Assembly: GCA_038501785.1 (NCBI GenBank)
Contig: JBAMJR010000009.1
Span: 7,104,501-7,168,500, forward strand
DNA length: 64,000 bases
Origin: Myoxocephalus aenaeus
Taxonomy: Eukaryota > Chordata > Actinopteri > Perciformes > Cottidae
Direction of reading: 5' to 3'
The notes beneath the pieces are model-generated. The model saw nothing but the letters and a program-made list of their open reading frames with translations, did no database searches and had not been told where the DNA came from. This document shows, in pieces, positions 36,736 through 47,123 of this stretch (within the stretch, counting starts at the first letter, position 1; every line of letters starts with the position of its first letter). Both the position numbers and the translations under genes were made by a program.

Positions 36736-38035
36736 AAATAAATGAACACCATGTTTCCTTTAAGTCAGTATTTATCAAACTGGGGCGGTATTTATTACAG
36801 GTGGGGTGCAAGAGGAAATGCTGATTTTTAAATGTTCACCGTCCGCCGTTAACAGGTTTGCGCCGATTCTTGGCATTTCGCCAAAAGCCGATCTTTATGA
36901 GATCTGTGAGGTCTGCTTTCTGCTGTTGTCTCTCATCATTGAGCATGAATTGAGAGCTGTATCAAATCTACAACCCCGTTTTAAAAAGATTTGTAGAGGA
37001 AAGCAGCCACTAATACTGATACAACGTGATGCTGACACATCTGCACTCATTCCGTTTTGTTTTGCAATAGCTTATTGTTTTCCACAATAAGCTATTTATT
37101 AGTAACTAAATATTAGTTATTTTTTGCATAACTTTATTTTCATTTTTCTAACAAAGTGATAACACTTTTTTTTTGTCTGATGGAGCAATCTGGTTTACTT
37201 GAAACACTGAATACTCTTCCATGCCAGGTAGTGCAATAATGACCTACCATATATGCTGTATTATGCTACAATGTGACATTTTGTAACTTTTTAGGTTGTT
37301 GGTGTGCCGCAGGATTTTTCTTATTGTAGAAAATGTGCCGCGGCTCAAAAAAGGTTGAAAAACACTGTCGTAGAGCACTTGTGTCAGACCCGTTTTCAGT
37401 GAGTCACGGGTCTTTTATTTTGAAGGGAATTTTTAATGCAGCATAGTGCCGTACTCACACTCCTCAATACTGCGTTCACAACACGCTTTACTTGCGTGAG
37501 TTTACACGCTGGACTATTTGTGATAATTCGCTTCATTCCCGACTTTTAAATTTATTTAATATTAGCTTAAGCAGTTCAGAACCACTGCCCCATAATAACG
37601 TGCGTATAATCGTTGTCTGTTATTTTCTTCTGTTTTAAGTTTGATCTTTCATAGAGTAATGTGGGTTTCTTAACCCTAAATTAAATGGATTAATGTCATA
37701 GTAACAGAACAATTTGCTTACATATATTTTTACATTTATATAAATCCATGTACAATATTTTTACATTTGAAGAGCTACTTCAAGGGTAAAAAATAATACG
37801 AAGGGCTACTTGTTTGATACAAACTTCCTGAACAACAAAGTTGCACAGATCACCATAATAATAATAATAATATATGTGAAGTGACTGTCTGATCACATAT
37901 CAATGTTAATTATTCCTCACAATAATTATTAACAATAATTTCCACGACAATGATGGTAGGGAAAAAAAAGTGTTCTCACTTTGTTAGAAAAATGAAAATA
38001 AAGTTATATCCGTTCAAAAAATTATATTTAGTTTG

Positions 38036-38200
38036 AATGACAACCACAAAGTGTGCAGGCTTTGTCACTGCAGTGTTTTTCAGGCTTTTGGAAGAATATT
38101 TCCAGAGCCTCGATATGCAAAGTCAGAAACGTCATTTATGAAGCTCCGCAGGCTCTTTGTCTTGACCTGTAAATACATGAACTGTTAGGCTTTACAAGTG
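38036..38200 (-). repeat. Inverted-repeat arm 2 (partner at 36571-36735)
   Basis: This is the antisense counterpart of arm 1. On the minus strand it runs outward from the hAT-type end at 38405, with only about 200 bp between that end and the arm. This copy is therefore internally deleted relative to the plus-strand one. Minus-strand sequence beyond the arm includes TTTGTATCAAACAAGTAGCCC, which I recall from the 3' part of non-autonomous fish hAT elements. Confidence 0.85.
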
Positions 38201-38405
38201 ATCGCCGATCAATAACATATGGCCGTTTAGTTTGTTTAGTCAGTGGTTTGACATGCGTGCAATATTGAACATTGACTTCAGAAATGGTCAGAGTTCATAT
38301 ATACAGAATTTGTTTTGTTTTTAAATGTTATATTAAATATTGTCATTTTCAAATCTTTAATGGAAGCGTTTTTGATAAGAAATGTGACCGTGTTGGCTAC
38401 CCCTG

Positions 38406-40604
38406 CCTTAATGTGTTGTCACATATTATATATACCTTCCAGGACCTTAAGCAAGTTGCGGCAACACAGACAGCTGCCTCAAAAACTAGTGGCAACTCGT
38501 AAGTGCCCCGCCACCTGAGACGTGCCATCGGAAATGCTGCCTCTAAAGTAGGGGCAGCTCGCGGCTCCCGGCAGGTCCCGAACTGCCGCGGCATGTCCAG
38601 AGATGCCACAGCAGGTGCCGGCGCGGCATCTGCCGGTGCCGCGATTTGAGCTTGCTCCTACTGTATATAAGCGATATACAGTGGCTAAACTGACCAGCAT
38701 GATTTTGCAAAAAAACAACAAGAGGCCCACTGTAAAAGGGTTTCTGGGTTTTAGACAAAGTGTCTCAGACACCTTAAAGAATTCGTAAACGGTCATTACC
38801 GTAAACACTGAAGCCACATTCAAGTCCGTATTTTATAGATAAAAGCTCTTCGGTCAATTATTCAGACTGTACATCGACATGACAAGAATTTGGCTCACTG
38901 GTGCTGAAGACTAGTTGCCCTCGTTCCTCGGGTCTATTGAGTGTAATTTCCTTTTAAAACAAGAGGCAATGATTTTTTTTCATCCACTTTGAAGCAATAA
39001 CTCACTAGTTTACAGCTGTAATCTGAGCGTTGTTTTTCCCCTCAGTGGATTCTATCTTGGATCCTACGGACTATTAAACTTCTATTAACTGTAGTTTCTG
39101 ACTAAATTAATATGTTCATAGCTGAGATGAGGCTGCAAGCCCACCGCTGGTCAGCACCGAGGCCCTGTGTCCTGACAACCAGCCATAAAAAAAAACAACC
39201 TGCAATGTTATTTTTGAATACACGCTAATTTCAGTGGAACAAGGGTTTTGGAATTACAATTTGCAAGCAATGATCTGCTACATGTCTTACATTGGCAATG
39301 TCAACCTACACTTTGCTCTTGGCCCCGCAGTGAGCACAGCTCATAGCACTGATTATGTGCAAGTGATCTGGTGTCAGGCCAGTGCCCAACACTGTTCTCG
39401 GTGTAGTGATCTGGCCTTGATCTGGACACCGAGCATTTGGCTGCAGCAGGGATTGAACCTTTGACCTATTCGTCGTGGTGCATTCACTCCTATTGCGAGG
39501 TCAACCTGCCATCACAACTGTGAACTGTAAAGGACTGTTTCTGCCTCTCCATCTTGCTGAGCCCTGCTGCTCAGGATAGATTTCTGCTCACAAAGTTTGA
39601 GCAGATCAGGGTGAAAGCTTTTCTGGCTTTGGCTGATATCAGCAAACCTTTAGCCGCTAATTCTTTAGCTGCTCTGCCCTCTCAGTTAATCCATCAATGT
39701 CCACCACCTAATAACTCCTAGATTTAAGGGATCAACAAGGCCACATAAAAATTAAAAATAAACTACAAAGGCCAATTTTGCATCAGAAGTGCACTGAGCC
39801 CTGGAGCCTGCTTGCAAAACTGGCTGTAAAATAGTGAAAATGTGTGGCGATGTTAATTTGTATTACCGAAGATCTGCAAACTTGAAATCCACTACTTTAC
39901 CAATACCCCAAAACGCCTGTCACTGTTTATTCACTCATCATGAAGCTGAAAAAGCAAGTGTTTCATCTCCATGGCAGCTGATCCACAAACAAAAGCCTGT
40001 AGTGGTCACGGTTCATGTTTCCAAATCATCCTGTTTTGAGAGGAAGCGGAAATATCACAGCAGGATCAAATTTGAGTGGCTGTTTTGGGTCAAAGGTGAC
40101 AAGAGTGTGTATTAATTTCAAACATGACATTTTTGATTTGTGTATTATGACAGTAGATTTTACTGGTCAGTAGTTAGACAAAGTATCTCCCGAAGCGATA
40201 TTAATGTGCAACTTATCGTCTCAACATTACTCCGAAATAGTGACTTATAATTTATTTTATTTGCATTTCATGTTTGTTTTTTTCAAAGACTTTGAACGAC
40301 ACATATTTAATGCTGAAGGCTACACTAGATATACTCTAAATTAACACATTTCATGTTAAAGGGAATTACCGGTGTTTTGATTTTCTTTTTTTTTTTTAGA
40401 TACTCTACATCATTGTTGACCATTTAACCATTTAAATTTGCTATCCAGTATTTTACTACTACTATTACAGGCAGCCATTGGTTTTCATTCCATCTATATG
40501 TATTAGCAAACTGTTGAAAGTTACTTAAAGCTGCCATGATCAATATTTTGCATTATTAAATTACTATAATAATGTGAAAGAGGTTTGCAGGTTGCAAACC
40601 AGGC
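38406..40604. other. Non-coding stretch with a GC-rich patch
   Basis: Positions 38460-38645 are markedly GC-rich and full of TGCC/GGCA tetramers, and are followed by CTACTGTATATAAGCGATAT near 38658. No gene is recognised. The phrase GGGATTGAACCTTTGACC near 39450, read in reverse (GGTCAAAGGTTCAATCCC), resembles a tRNA B-box, but I found no matching A-box at the right distance. Confidence 0.5.
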
Positions 40605-40800
40605 AGCAACCTCTGGGTCTGAAAAGTAAAGCCAATGCAGAAGTTTTAAACTTGCAGTCTTCTTCAATACAGCATGATGTTCATTTAGTAAATGATGGTC
40701 CCATGTAGTGTAAAAAGATACAATAAAGCAGTATACTTGTTTGCAACCAGAAGTGACACGAGAGGGGCGAGCAATTACTAACAAATACAGAATAAGACAT
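40605..40800 (+). repeat. Dispersed repeat family R3, copy 1
   Basis: Contains ACCTCTGGGTCTGAAAAGTAAAGCC, then a 32-bp stretch (40661-40692) that is identical in R3 copy 3 (from 62412): CTTCAATACAGCATGATG, TTCATTTAGTAAA. The end AACCAGAAGTGACACGAGAGG is found in reverse complement in copy 2 (45867-45896). Class unknown; widespread in fish to my recollection. Confidence 0.7.
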
Positions 40801-41459
40801 TTTTAGGTGACCAACATGTTCATTTAAAGGGTTAAAGTTGTAAAATGAAAACTTGGACAAATCCCAGGTATCATAAGGTAGCCACGCCTTAAAGTATACC
40901 CTGATTTCCGTCTATTTTATTCTAAATGGGACAATAATTGACTAAATGAATAGCATGCTGTATGGAAGAAGACTTGAAACTAGAGATTGAGACTTCGATA
41001 CAATCAGACTTAATTTTGCAGCCAGAGGAGTCGCCCTCTGATTAGAAATATCGAAAGTTTAAGACCTTCCACATGTGCTTCACTTTTTAGAACTGGACGT
41101 TGCAGGCCGGATAAACTGAACACAGAGACTGAGCACTACCTGCCCAGCGTCAAATGGCAGGCAGCCAAAGTAAGCAACTAGCTATTGAACATATACAGTC
41201 AGGTCCATAAATATTTGGACATTGACACATTTTTCATTATTTTGGCTCTGTACACCACAACAATGGAGTTGAAATGAAAAAAAGACTTTCAGCTTTAATT
41301 TGAGGGTATTTACATCCAAATCAGGTGAACGGTGTAGGAACTACAACAAATTCAAATGTGGCCACCCCGTTTTTAAGGGACCAAAAGTAATTGGACAAAT
41401 TAATATAATCATAAATCTAATTGTTGAAAATCCTTTGCAGTCAATGACAGCCTGAAGTC

Positions 41460-41556
41460 AGTTTGGTCTTCAGCAAGTGAAATGCATGCTCAGGTCAGGT
41501 GATTGACTTGGCCATTGCAGAACATTCCACTTCTTTGGGTTAAAAAAACTCCTTGG
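41460..41556 (-). repeat. Antisense copy of transposase 3' coding sequence in the Tc1 left arm
   Basis: On the minus strand this reads AAAGAAGTGGAATGTTCTGC, AATGGCCAAGTCAATCACC, and GCATGCATTTCACTTGC, matching 42190-42275 on the plus strand. Compared with the sense copy, it lacks GAATCCAATTGA and the block of about 110 bp next to the terminal repeat. The minus-strand frame over it (KKWNVLQWPSQSPDL) is therefore a second, antisense version of the transposase catalytic segment and not a separate gene. Confidence 0.9.
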
Positions 41557-41569
41557 TGAGCTCAGCAAC

Positions 41570-42435
41570 ACCGGAAGACCACGGAAGACAACTGTGGTGG
41601 ATGACAGAAGAATCATTTCCCTGGTGAAGAAAAACCCCTTCACAACAGTTGGCCAGATCAAGAACACTCTCCAGGAGGTAGGTGTATCTGTGTCAAAGTC
41701 GACAATCAAGAGAAGACTTCACCAGAGTAAATACAGAGGGTTCACCACAAGATGTAAACCATTGGTGAGCCTCAAAAACAGGAGGACCAGATTAGAGTTT
41801 GCCAAAAAACATCTAAAAGAGCCTGTGCATGGAAGAACATCCTATGGACAGATGAGACAAAGATAAACTTGTACCAGAATGATGGGAAGAGAAGAGTATG
41901 GAGAAGGAAAGGAACCGCTCATGATCCAAAGCATACCGCCTCATCAGTGAAGCATGGTGGAGGTAGTGTTATGGCGTGGGCATGTATGGCTGCCAATGGA
42001 ACTGGTTCCCTTGTATTTATTGATGATGTGACTGCTGACAAAAGCAGCAGGATGAATTCAGAAGTGTTTCGGGCAATATTATCTGCTCATATTCAGCCAA
42101 ATGCTTCAGAACTCATTGGACGGTGCTTCACAGTGCAGATGGATAATGACCCGAAGCATACGGCGAAAGCAACCAAGGAGTTTTTTAAGGCAAAGAAGTG
42201 GAATGTTCTGCAATGGCCAAGTCAATCACCTGACCTGAATCCAATTGAGCATGCATTTCACTTGCCGAAGACAAAACTGAAGGGAAAATGCCCCAAGAAC
42301 CAGCAGGAACTGAAGACTGTTGCAGTAGAGGCCTGGCAGAGCATCACCAGGGACGAAACCCAGCGTCTGGTGATGTCTATGGAATCCAGACTTCAGGCTG
42401 TCATTGACTGCAAAGGATTTTCAACAAAGTATTAA
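41570..42435 (+). pseudogene. Tc1 transposase, N-terminally truncated with one frameshift
   Basis: The first frame includes GRPRKT (the hook between the two DNA-binding helix-turn-helix domains) and then the second helix-turn-helix, LVKKNPFTTVGQIKNTL...STIKRRL. One or two bases are lost around 41828-41831, and the frame then shifts to ILWTDETKINLYQNDGKR. Catalytic residues are visible: first Asp in WTDET (codon 41851), second in QMDNDPKHT, and Glu in DLNPIEH exactly 34 residues later, so DD34E is intact. It ends CKGFSTKY then TAA. The first helix-turn-helix (about 60 residues) is missing, replaced by the antisense segment. An intact member elsewhere would be needed to mobilise it. Confidence 0.9.
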
Positions 42436-43590
42436 AAGTGACAATTAGATTTATGATTATATTTTGTCCAATTACTTTTGGTCCCTTAAAAACGGGGTGG
42501 CCATATTTGAATTTGTTGTAGTTCCTACACTGTTCACCTGATTTGGATGTAAATACCCTCAAATTAAAGCTGAAAGTCTTTTTTTCATTTCAACTCCATT
42601 GTTGTGGTGTACAGAGCCAAAATAATGAAAAATGTGTCAATGTCCAAATATTTATGGACCTGACTGTAGGTGTTTTTAGCAGCTAAAAAGCAAAATGTCT
42701 TTCTCAGGAGATGGTGACCAAAAAGAGCTAAAACGTGGATGAATTGTAAGACGACACTAAAGGAATGCCATTGTTTACAACAGCCAAAAAGCCTCTTAAA
42801 CTTTATAAATACATTTGTGAATGTTGTGCTTACAGCTTCCTGTCGAAAAAAGTAGCCAAAAAAAAACAATTGACGCCGGTTTAAGCAATGTAATCCATCA
42901 CATATGAAATGATAATTGAAAAGTCTGAGTTGAATAACCTCCTAGCCTTAATCCTCGCCAATTCATCAGGTGCATGTAGCTAGACTTCTGACACTAAGAC
43001 CCTAACCCTGAATTGAGAAATAAACTAAAGATGAGACCTTATCTTCTTACTTTAGTCCAGCCATCAGGACAGTTGGCTTGTTCCACCTTGTCTCTTTTGC
43101 TCTTTGCAATCATTTATCAACTTGCAACACATGCGGACACAGACGATGGGCAGAAATGGAATAAATCCCAACTATTATGAAGGTTCTGTTCAGTTTTAAA
43201 TAAGTTGTTTTTCCAATTAATTGTTATTACGTAGGACGTAGATTAGTTCTTGTTGAATTGTATCGCTTGACAGTCTACAAGAGGTGTTCCTCATATTTAG
43301 TCTAGCCTCATTGATATAAATGGGTGCAGGTTCCGCATTGGAATATATTTGTCAAAGCCAGGTGTACCTAATAAAAATGAGTACTGAGTGAATGATACTT
43401 GGTCTAAAAATAAATGTAATTGATACACACTATTTGTAGTGAATGGGCAGAACAACATGCAGAGCATGTGCAGTTTAGAATTGTATCATCAACCAGAAGT
43501 TAAAACTGTGTTATAAACTGTTCCTGACCTACTGAGATCTCCTAAAATATTCCTAATGTCCCTGAACCCCACATGACGATGCTGAGTCTA

Positions 43591-43815
43591 ACTTGTGAAA
43601 GTTGTACTGGTCTTTGGCACACTGGGTGTCTGTCTCACATCAGATCTGCTCTTTGTCCGAATATCAGCAGCAAGGTTTGTGAGCTGGGAATGGGGTGAAA
43701 TCTCACGCACTGTCCTCTGGCTGAGCCCGGCCCCCAGGGCTTCTCCCATCACCCGGAGAAAGATCAGGACCCCCCTCACCACAATGGGAGTGTTTTACTG
43801 TGGAAACATCCAGCA
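43591..43815 (-). other. Possible coding exon on the minus strand (unidentified)
   Basis: Read on the minus strand, GGATGTTTCCACAG (ending about 43799) is acceptor-like. It is followed by an open frame: TPIVVRGVLIFLRVMGEALG, AGLSQRTVREISPHSQLTN, LAADIRTKSRSDVRQTPSVP, ending TTFTS and TAG. The composition is protein-like and GC is higher than in the flanks. The opposite strand is also open over the same span, which weakens the case. No family is recognised. Treat as a candidate only. Confidence 0.2.
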
Positions 43816-43879
43816 GTTTAATAAGGGTCTTAGGATTCTTTATATTATACCCTGGCAAAGAACCAGATTTTTAGGCCTT

Positions 43880-44045
43880 GAATAATTATTTTGTATGGTT
43901 CATCATGCTGGCTGCCCTCAGGAGGAGTGCCTTTGTGTACTGTCCCAATAACGTCCTGACTCGTTGAGGGACTAATATCCCGCTGTGACCGAGAAACATG
44001 GCCCATTTATCAATACGGCTGAATTATCCCAAATAAGCAGTGGAA
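43880..44045. promoter_or_regulatory. Candidate conserved non-coding element
   Basis: A non-repetitive segment with AATAATTATTTTG, GACTAATATCCCGC, CCATTTATCAATACGGC and TGAATTATCCC, that is several homeodomain-like cores in about 150 bp. No coding potential is evident. Weak, composition-based call. Confidence 0.2.
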
Positions 44046-45864
44046 AAACAAACAAACAGCCTGGTGCACTTTCATTAATCCTTCATATTGAATAGGCTAG
44101 GATTTAATTGAAAATAAGCAAGGCATGCAGTAATCCAGACGTGCAAACAATAAATGACCGTAAAGTGTGTTTGGAGTACAAATGGATGTTTCTTTGAGCC
44201 ACGTAAAACAGAGATGTTACTGTAGAAGAAGTGAATCATATTAACGAGGCTGATGAAATGCATTGAGCTCTTGTCTGTTCTTCTAAACAGATTCATGTGT
44301 AGAAGCCCCATGTATTGTTTTTAATTGATAAATTGATATTCCCAGTTGTATGCTTGAGTAAAACGCATCTTGCTCGCCATATTGTTCACGGTGGAGAAAT
44401 GCTGACTGCCGTGTCCGGTCGCACCTCTTCTGGTTGACAACGCCAATGAAGTCAAAACGGTGCCAGAGATGAGTTTCACACCACGTTTGTACACATTAAA
44501 ACCAGCAGCATAAGCCCAACACTGTCACCATTTTTTAGGTCGAGGTGTCTGGTAAAATGTTTTCTCGATTTTAAATCTCGATAAAACCTTCCACACAACT
44601 GAGGTGGTACCAAAAAAAGTACCGGGTCCTTATCGGGAAAAGCTTTGACAGACCATCCAAAAGACTGTCTGTCTCTGTCAGTGTGTCAGAGCAGAGAGAG
44701 CAGCGAGTCAGCAGCTCAGTTTTGTAGGTTTTGCAGCGTAAGCCCTGGCTGTCAGAGAGCCGCCGCTAACAGAGCCAGCAGCACCCTCCTCTCGCTGCCT
44801 TTAAAGCCTCCACTTCATCAGCATTATGTGAACTCCCAAACTTTCATACACAAACTCACCGCCACATGAGCGTGAACACACACGAGCATGCTGAAGCAGG
44901 CCAGCATGCAAACCAAGCCACTCTTCTTTTTATATGAAAATAATGTGAACTTGTTCCACAATTTGCTATGGCGTCGGTGCTAAAACTGGATTTAAGTGGA
45001 CAAAAACTAAGAATTATAAACTTTGTAAAGATGGATGTTATGGCAGAATACTGAATCGGATTGCATTAGATTGCACAGGTGTACCTGTATTAAAGTGGCC
45101 AATAAGTACAAGAAGCTACCTCAAATATCTGATTGTGTAAATAACCAGATGGAAGGTTTATGATTTTGGGTTGATTGCCTGCTTTGCATTTGCCTTTATT
45201 GTTGTTGTTTTTTGACGCATGCCTAGATGAAATTGTATTGTTTGAAGAATTTATAGAGGCTTTATGCTACTTTCTCTCTAATAGATAAATCAGACTTATT
45301 TTGAAAAGGTAAAAGGAAGCTCAGATTTGTTTTATGCTTGAATGTGAGCTTAACCGTACGGCTACGGATCTTGTTACTGACTGATGCGCATTTATACATT
45401 TAAAAAGTGTAATGTTTAATGGACCCGTATGAGGCTAAAGCTCTTATGGTGGTGATAGTTTACAAGTTTAATGAATGTATTTTTACCCAAAAGAAGAAAA
45501 TAAAGGAGTAATTTCACCGGCAGTAAGTTTCATGCCACTTCATATACGGGGATCCGTTACAGATTGGATCATTATATACATGTACAGTATATTGCTTCTA
45601 TACCTGAACAGACCAAATAATTGGAAATTAATAAATATGCCCATAGAAATTTTGACAGGTTATTGCTGAAAGACAAGACAATGTTACACATGATACATAT
45701 TGTCTAACATTGGAGCTTGTTATGGTTATTTTGTTAATTTAGTCATCAACAGATCTATTGTGAATCATTCTGGTGAAATACGTTTTGTGTTTTCAGGTCA
45801 TGGAAGTTAATTGTAACATTTTGGTCTCCTAAAAATGTCTTATTCATTATTTGGTTGGTATACT

Positions 45865-46020
45865 TAGCTCCACCCTCTCATGTCACTTCTGGTTCCAAAG
45901 AAATGGGCAGAAACCAAGATGGCGACCACCAAAATGCTGACCTATTGGCTTCAAAACCACAGTCCACAAACCAATGGGTGACGTCACGGTGACTATGCCC
46001 ACTTCTTACATACAGTGATA
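45865..46020 (+). repeat. Dispersed repeat family R3, copy 2 (rearranged)
   Basis: Contains CCAAGATGGCGACCACC, GGCTTCAAAACCAC, ACCAATGGGTGACGTCACGG and CACTTCTTACATACAGTG, in the same order as copy 3 at 62590-62690. Its first 30 bp (45867-45896) are the reverse complement of 40743-40772 at 26 of 30 positions. This copy therefore carries an internal inversion relative to copy 1. Confidence 0.75.
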
Positions 46021-46876
46021 TGGCTTGTACACAGGCAGCCGTTACCATTGTTCCAAGCCAGGCTCTAACTTGGGAAGACCTCCATTAATGTCATTATTGG
46101 AGGTGCCAAATGTTTACATTGTCTTTTGTTGTCTTGTGTTGGACGGCTGAGCTGCAGGATGTCCTCCTGAGCAGCGTGTGCACTCCCTCTAGCCCCCACT
46201 CTTCCGTTTTCTCTTCAGCTCCCCCTTTTATGTCTTTGACACCATTAGTCTAACAGCATTATGGAGCATGCAGCAGCAGTATGTTTACCAGCCTGGGTGG
46301 CCAGTGATCATGTCATACAAAATGATACGGAGAAGAGGAAGTGCCTTTGCATGTTGTAACAAATTCACTCCAAGTTGTACTGTATGTTGCATCCCTGGTG
46401 ACCATTTTCCACATCGCTTAGACAGCCACTGGTTTCAGCTCAGTTCAGCATGAACTTGAAATGTCCTTATTGTAGGTAACTCACACAGTGAACATTCTGT
46501 TACCTTTATCTTTTTGTTAAAGTTATGATATTATCATTATTGTTTGATCAGCATAAAAGAGTTTTCAAAAATCCCATGCGAAATAATGTGACCAAACTGA
46601 ATTTGATGAAAACAAAAGTGAGATAACTACCTTTCTCAAATTAGTTTCAAGTTTTTTAGCATTGTTTTTCATTCCATACTATACATGTTAAACAATGGCA
46701 GCCTAGAAGGAAACAGACACAGTTCTAGACGCAACCTGTGACAGCTGGTTAAAATATTAAGATGTTGCATTAGTGCAGTGTGTAAGTTCTGGTCAGGATG
46801 TTGGTTTGAAACATGGTAAAGTTATCCTTCAAAGAGTACTCCATCAATTTAGTGTTGTGTTCATTTACAAAGGCAT
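46021..46876. other. Non-coding stretch
   Basis: No gene or further repeat recognised in about 850 bp. The sequence is AT-rich with ordinary short frames. Confidence 0.5.
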
Positions 46877-47123
46877 AATGAGTAGGATTTTCCTTAAAAA
46901 AAAAAACTAAAATGTTCCCTCCCAAGCATCACTTACCACGCACTGGAAGCGTGTGGTGGTGTCTGTATCTACAGAGACCCAGCCTTCTGTCTATTTTCTT
47001 ATTTTGCTGTGTGCGACAAGTTGCCAGATCGGCAGCACGCATCCAAGAGGAAGCTATGAAATGCAGAAAAACACGCAGATATAGCAAGTGGACCAATGTT
47101 GTTCCATAACGAGAGGGAATCTG

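Larger units (their letters stand above)
35203..38405. mobile_element. Nested hAT cluster with oppositely oriented related pieces
   Basis: The left end begins CAGGTGTTCCCAATACG. The right end, read inward on the minus strand, begins CAGGGGTAGCCAACACG. These agree at 13 of 17 positions, as inverted hAT ends should. A further hAT-type end lies at 37367 (inward CAGTGTTTTTCAACC), and a candidate at 36766. Inside are a plus-strand transposase remnant (35932-36340) and two collinear inverted-repeat pairs: 36571-36735 with 38036-38200, and 37128-37174 with 37962-38008. The flanks of 35203 and 38405 do not show the same 8-bp duplication. I therefore favour two related insertions in opposite orientation, plus a third inserted piece, over one single element. 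Boundaries are uncertain. Confidence 0.6.
41196..42666 (+). mobile_element. Tc1-type DNA transposon, near full length, TA target duplication
   Basis: The element begins CAGTCAGGTCCATAAATATT and ends with its inverse. It is flanked by TA on both sides (41194-41195, 42667-42668), as expected for Tc1/mariner. The inverted termini are over 200 bp long with very few differences, which points to a young insertion. Between them is a DD34E transposase gene with one frameshift. The left arm continues beyond the terminal repeat into an antisense, internally deleted copy of the 3' end of the transposase gene (41460-41556). The length of 1471 bp is near the usual 1.3-1.6 kb. Confidence 0.95.
42667..45864. 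other. Non-coding stretch
   Basis: No established gene. It contains a possible antisense exon (43591-43815), a candidate regulatory block (43880-44045), and two short MITE-like ends. These are CAGGTGTACCTAATAAAAATGAG at about 43360 and CAGGTGTACCTGTATTAAAGTGG at about 45077, both variants of a common fish terminal sequence. The island at 44640-44870 is GC-richer without a clear frame. Confidence 0.5.

Noticed and set aside
36766..37367. A separate complete hAT element between candidate ends at 36766 and 37367
   Set aside because: The flanks (CTTTAAGT and TCGTAGAG) do not match, and 37128-37174 belongs to the surrounding hAT by its inverted partner. The borders are therefore not supported.
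35203..38405. A single composite hAT element bounded by 35203 and 38405
   Set aside because: The outer ends are similar, but the flanking 8-mers (GTCTAAAA and CCTTAATG) do not match. Separate insertions are more likely.
39420..39480. tRNA-like B-box in reverse orientation (GGTTCAATCCC)
   Set aside because: No convincing A-box at the required distance and no foldable cloverleaf seen.
41470..41709. Minus-strand frame ending KKWNVLQWPSQSPDL, looking like a second transposase gene
   Set aside because: It is the antisense duplicate of the transposase 3' end within the same Tc1 element, not an independent gene.
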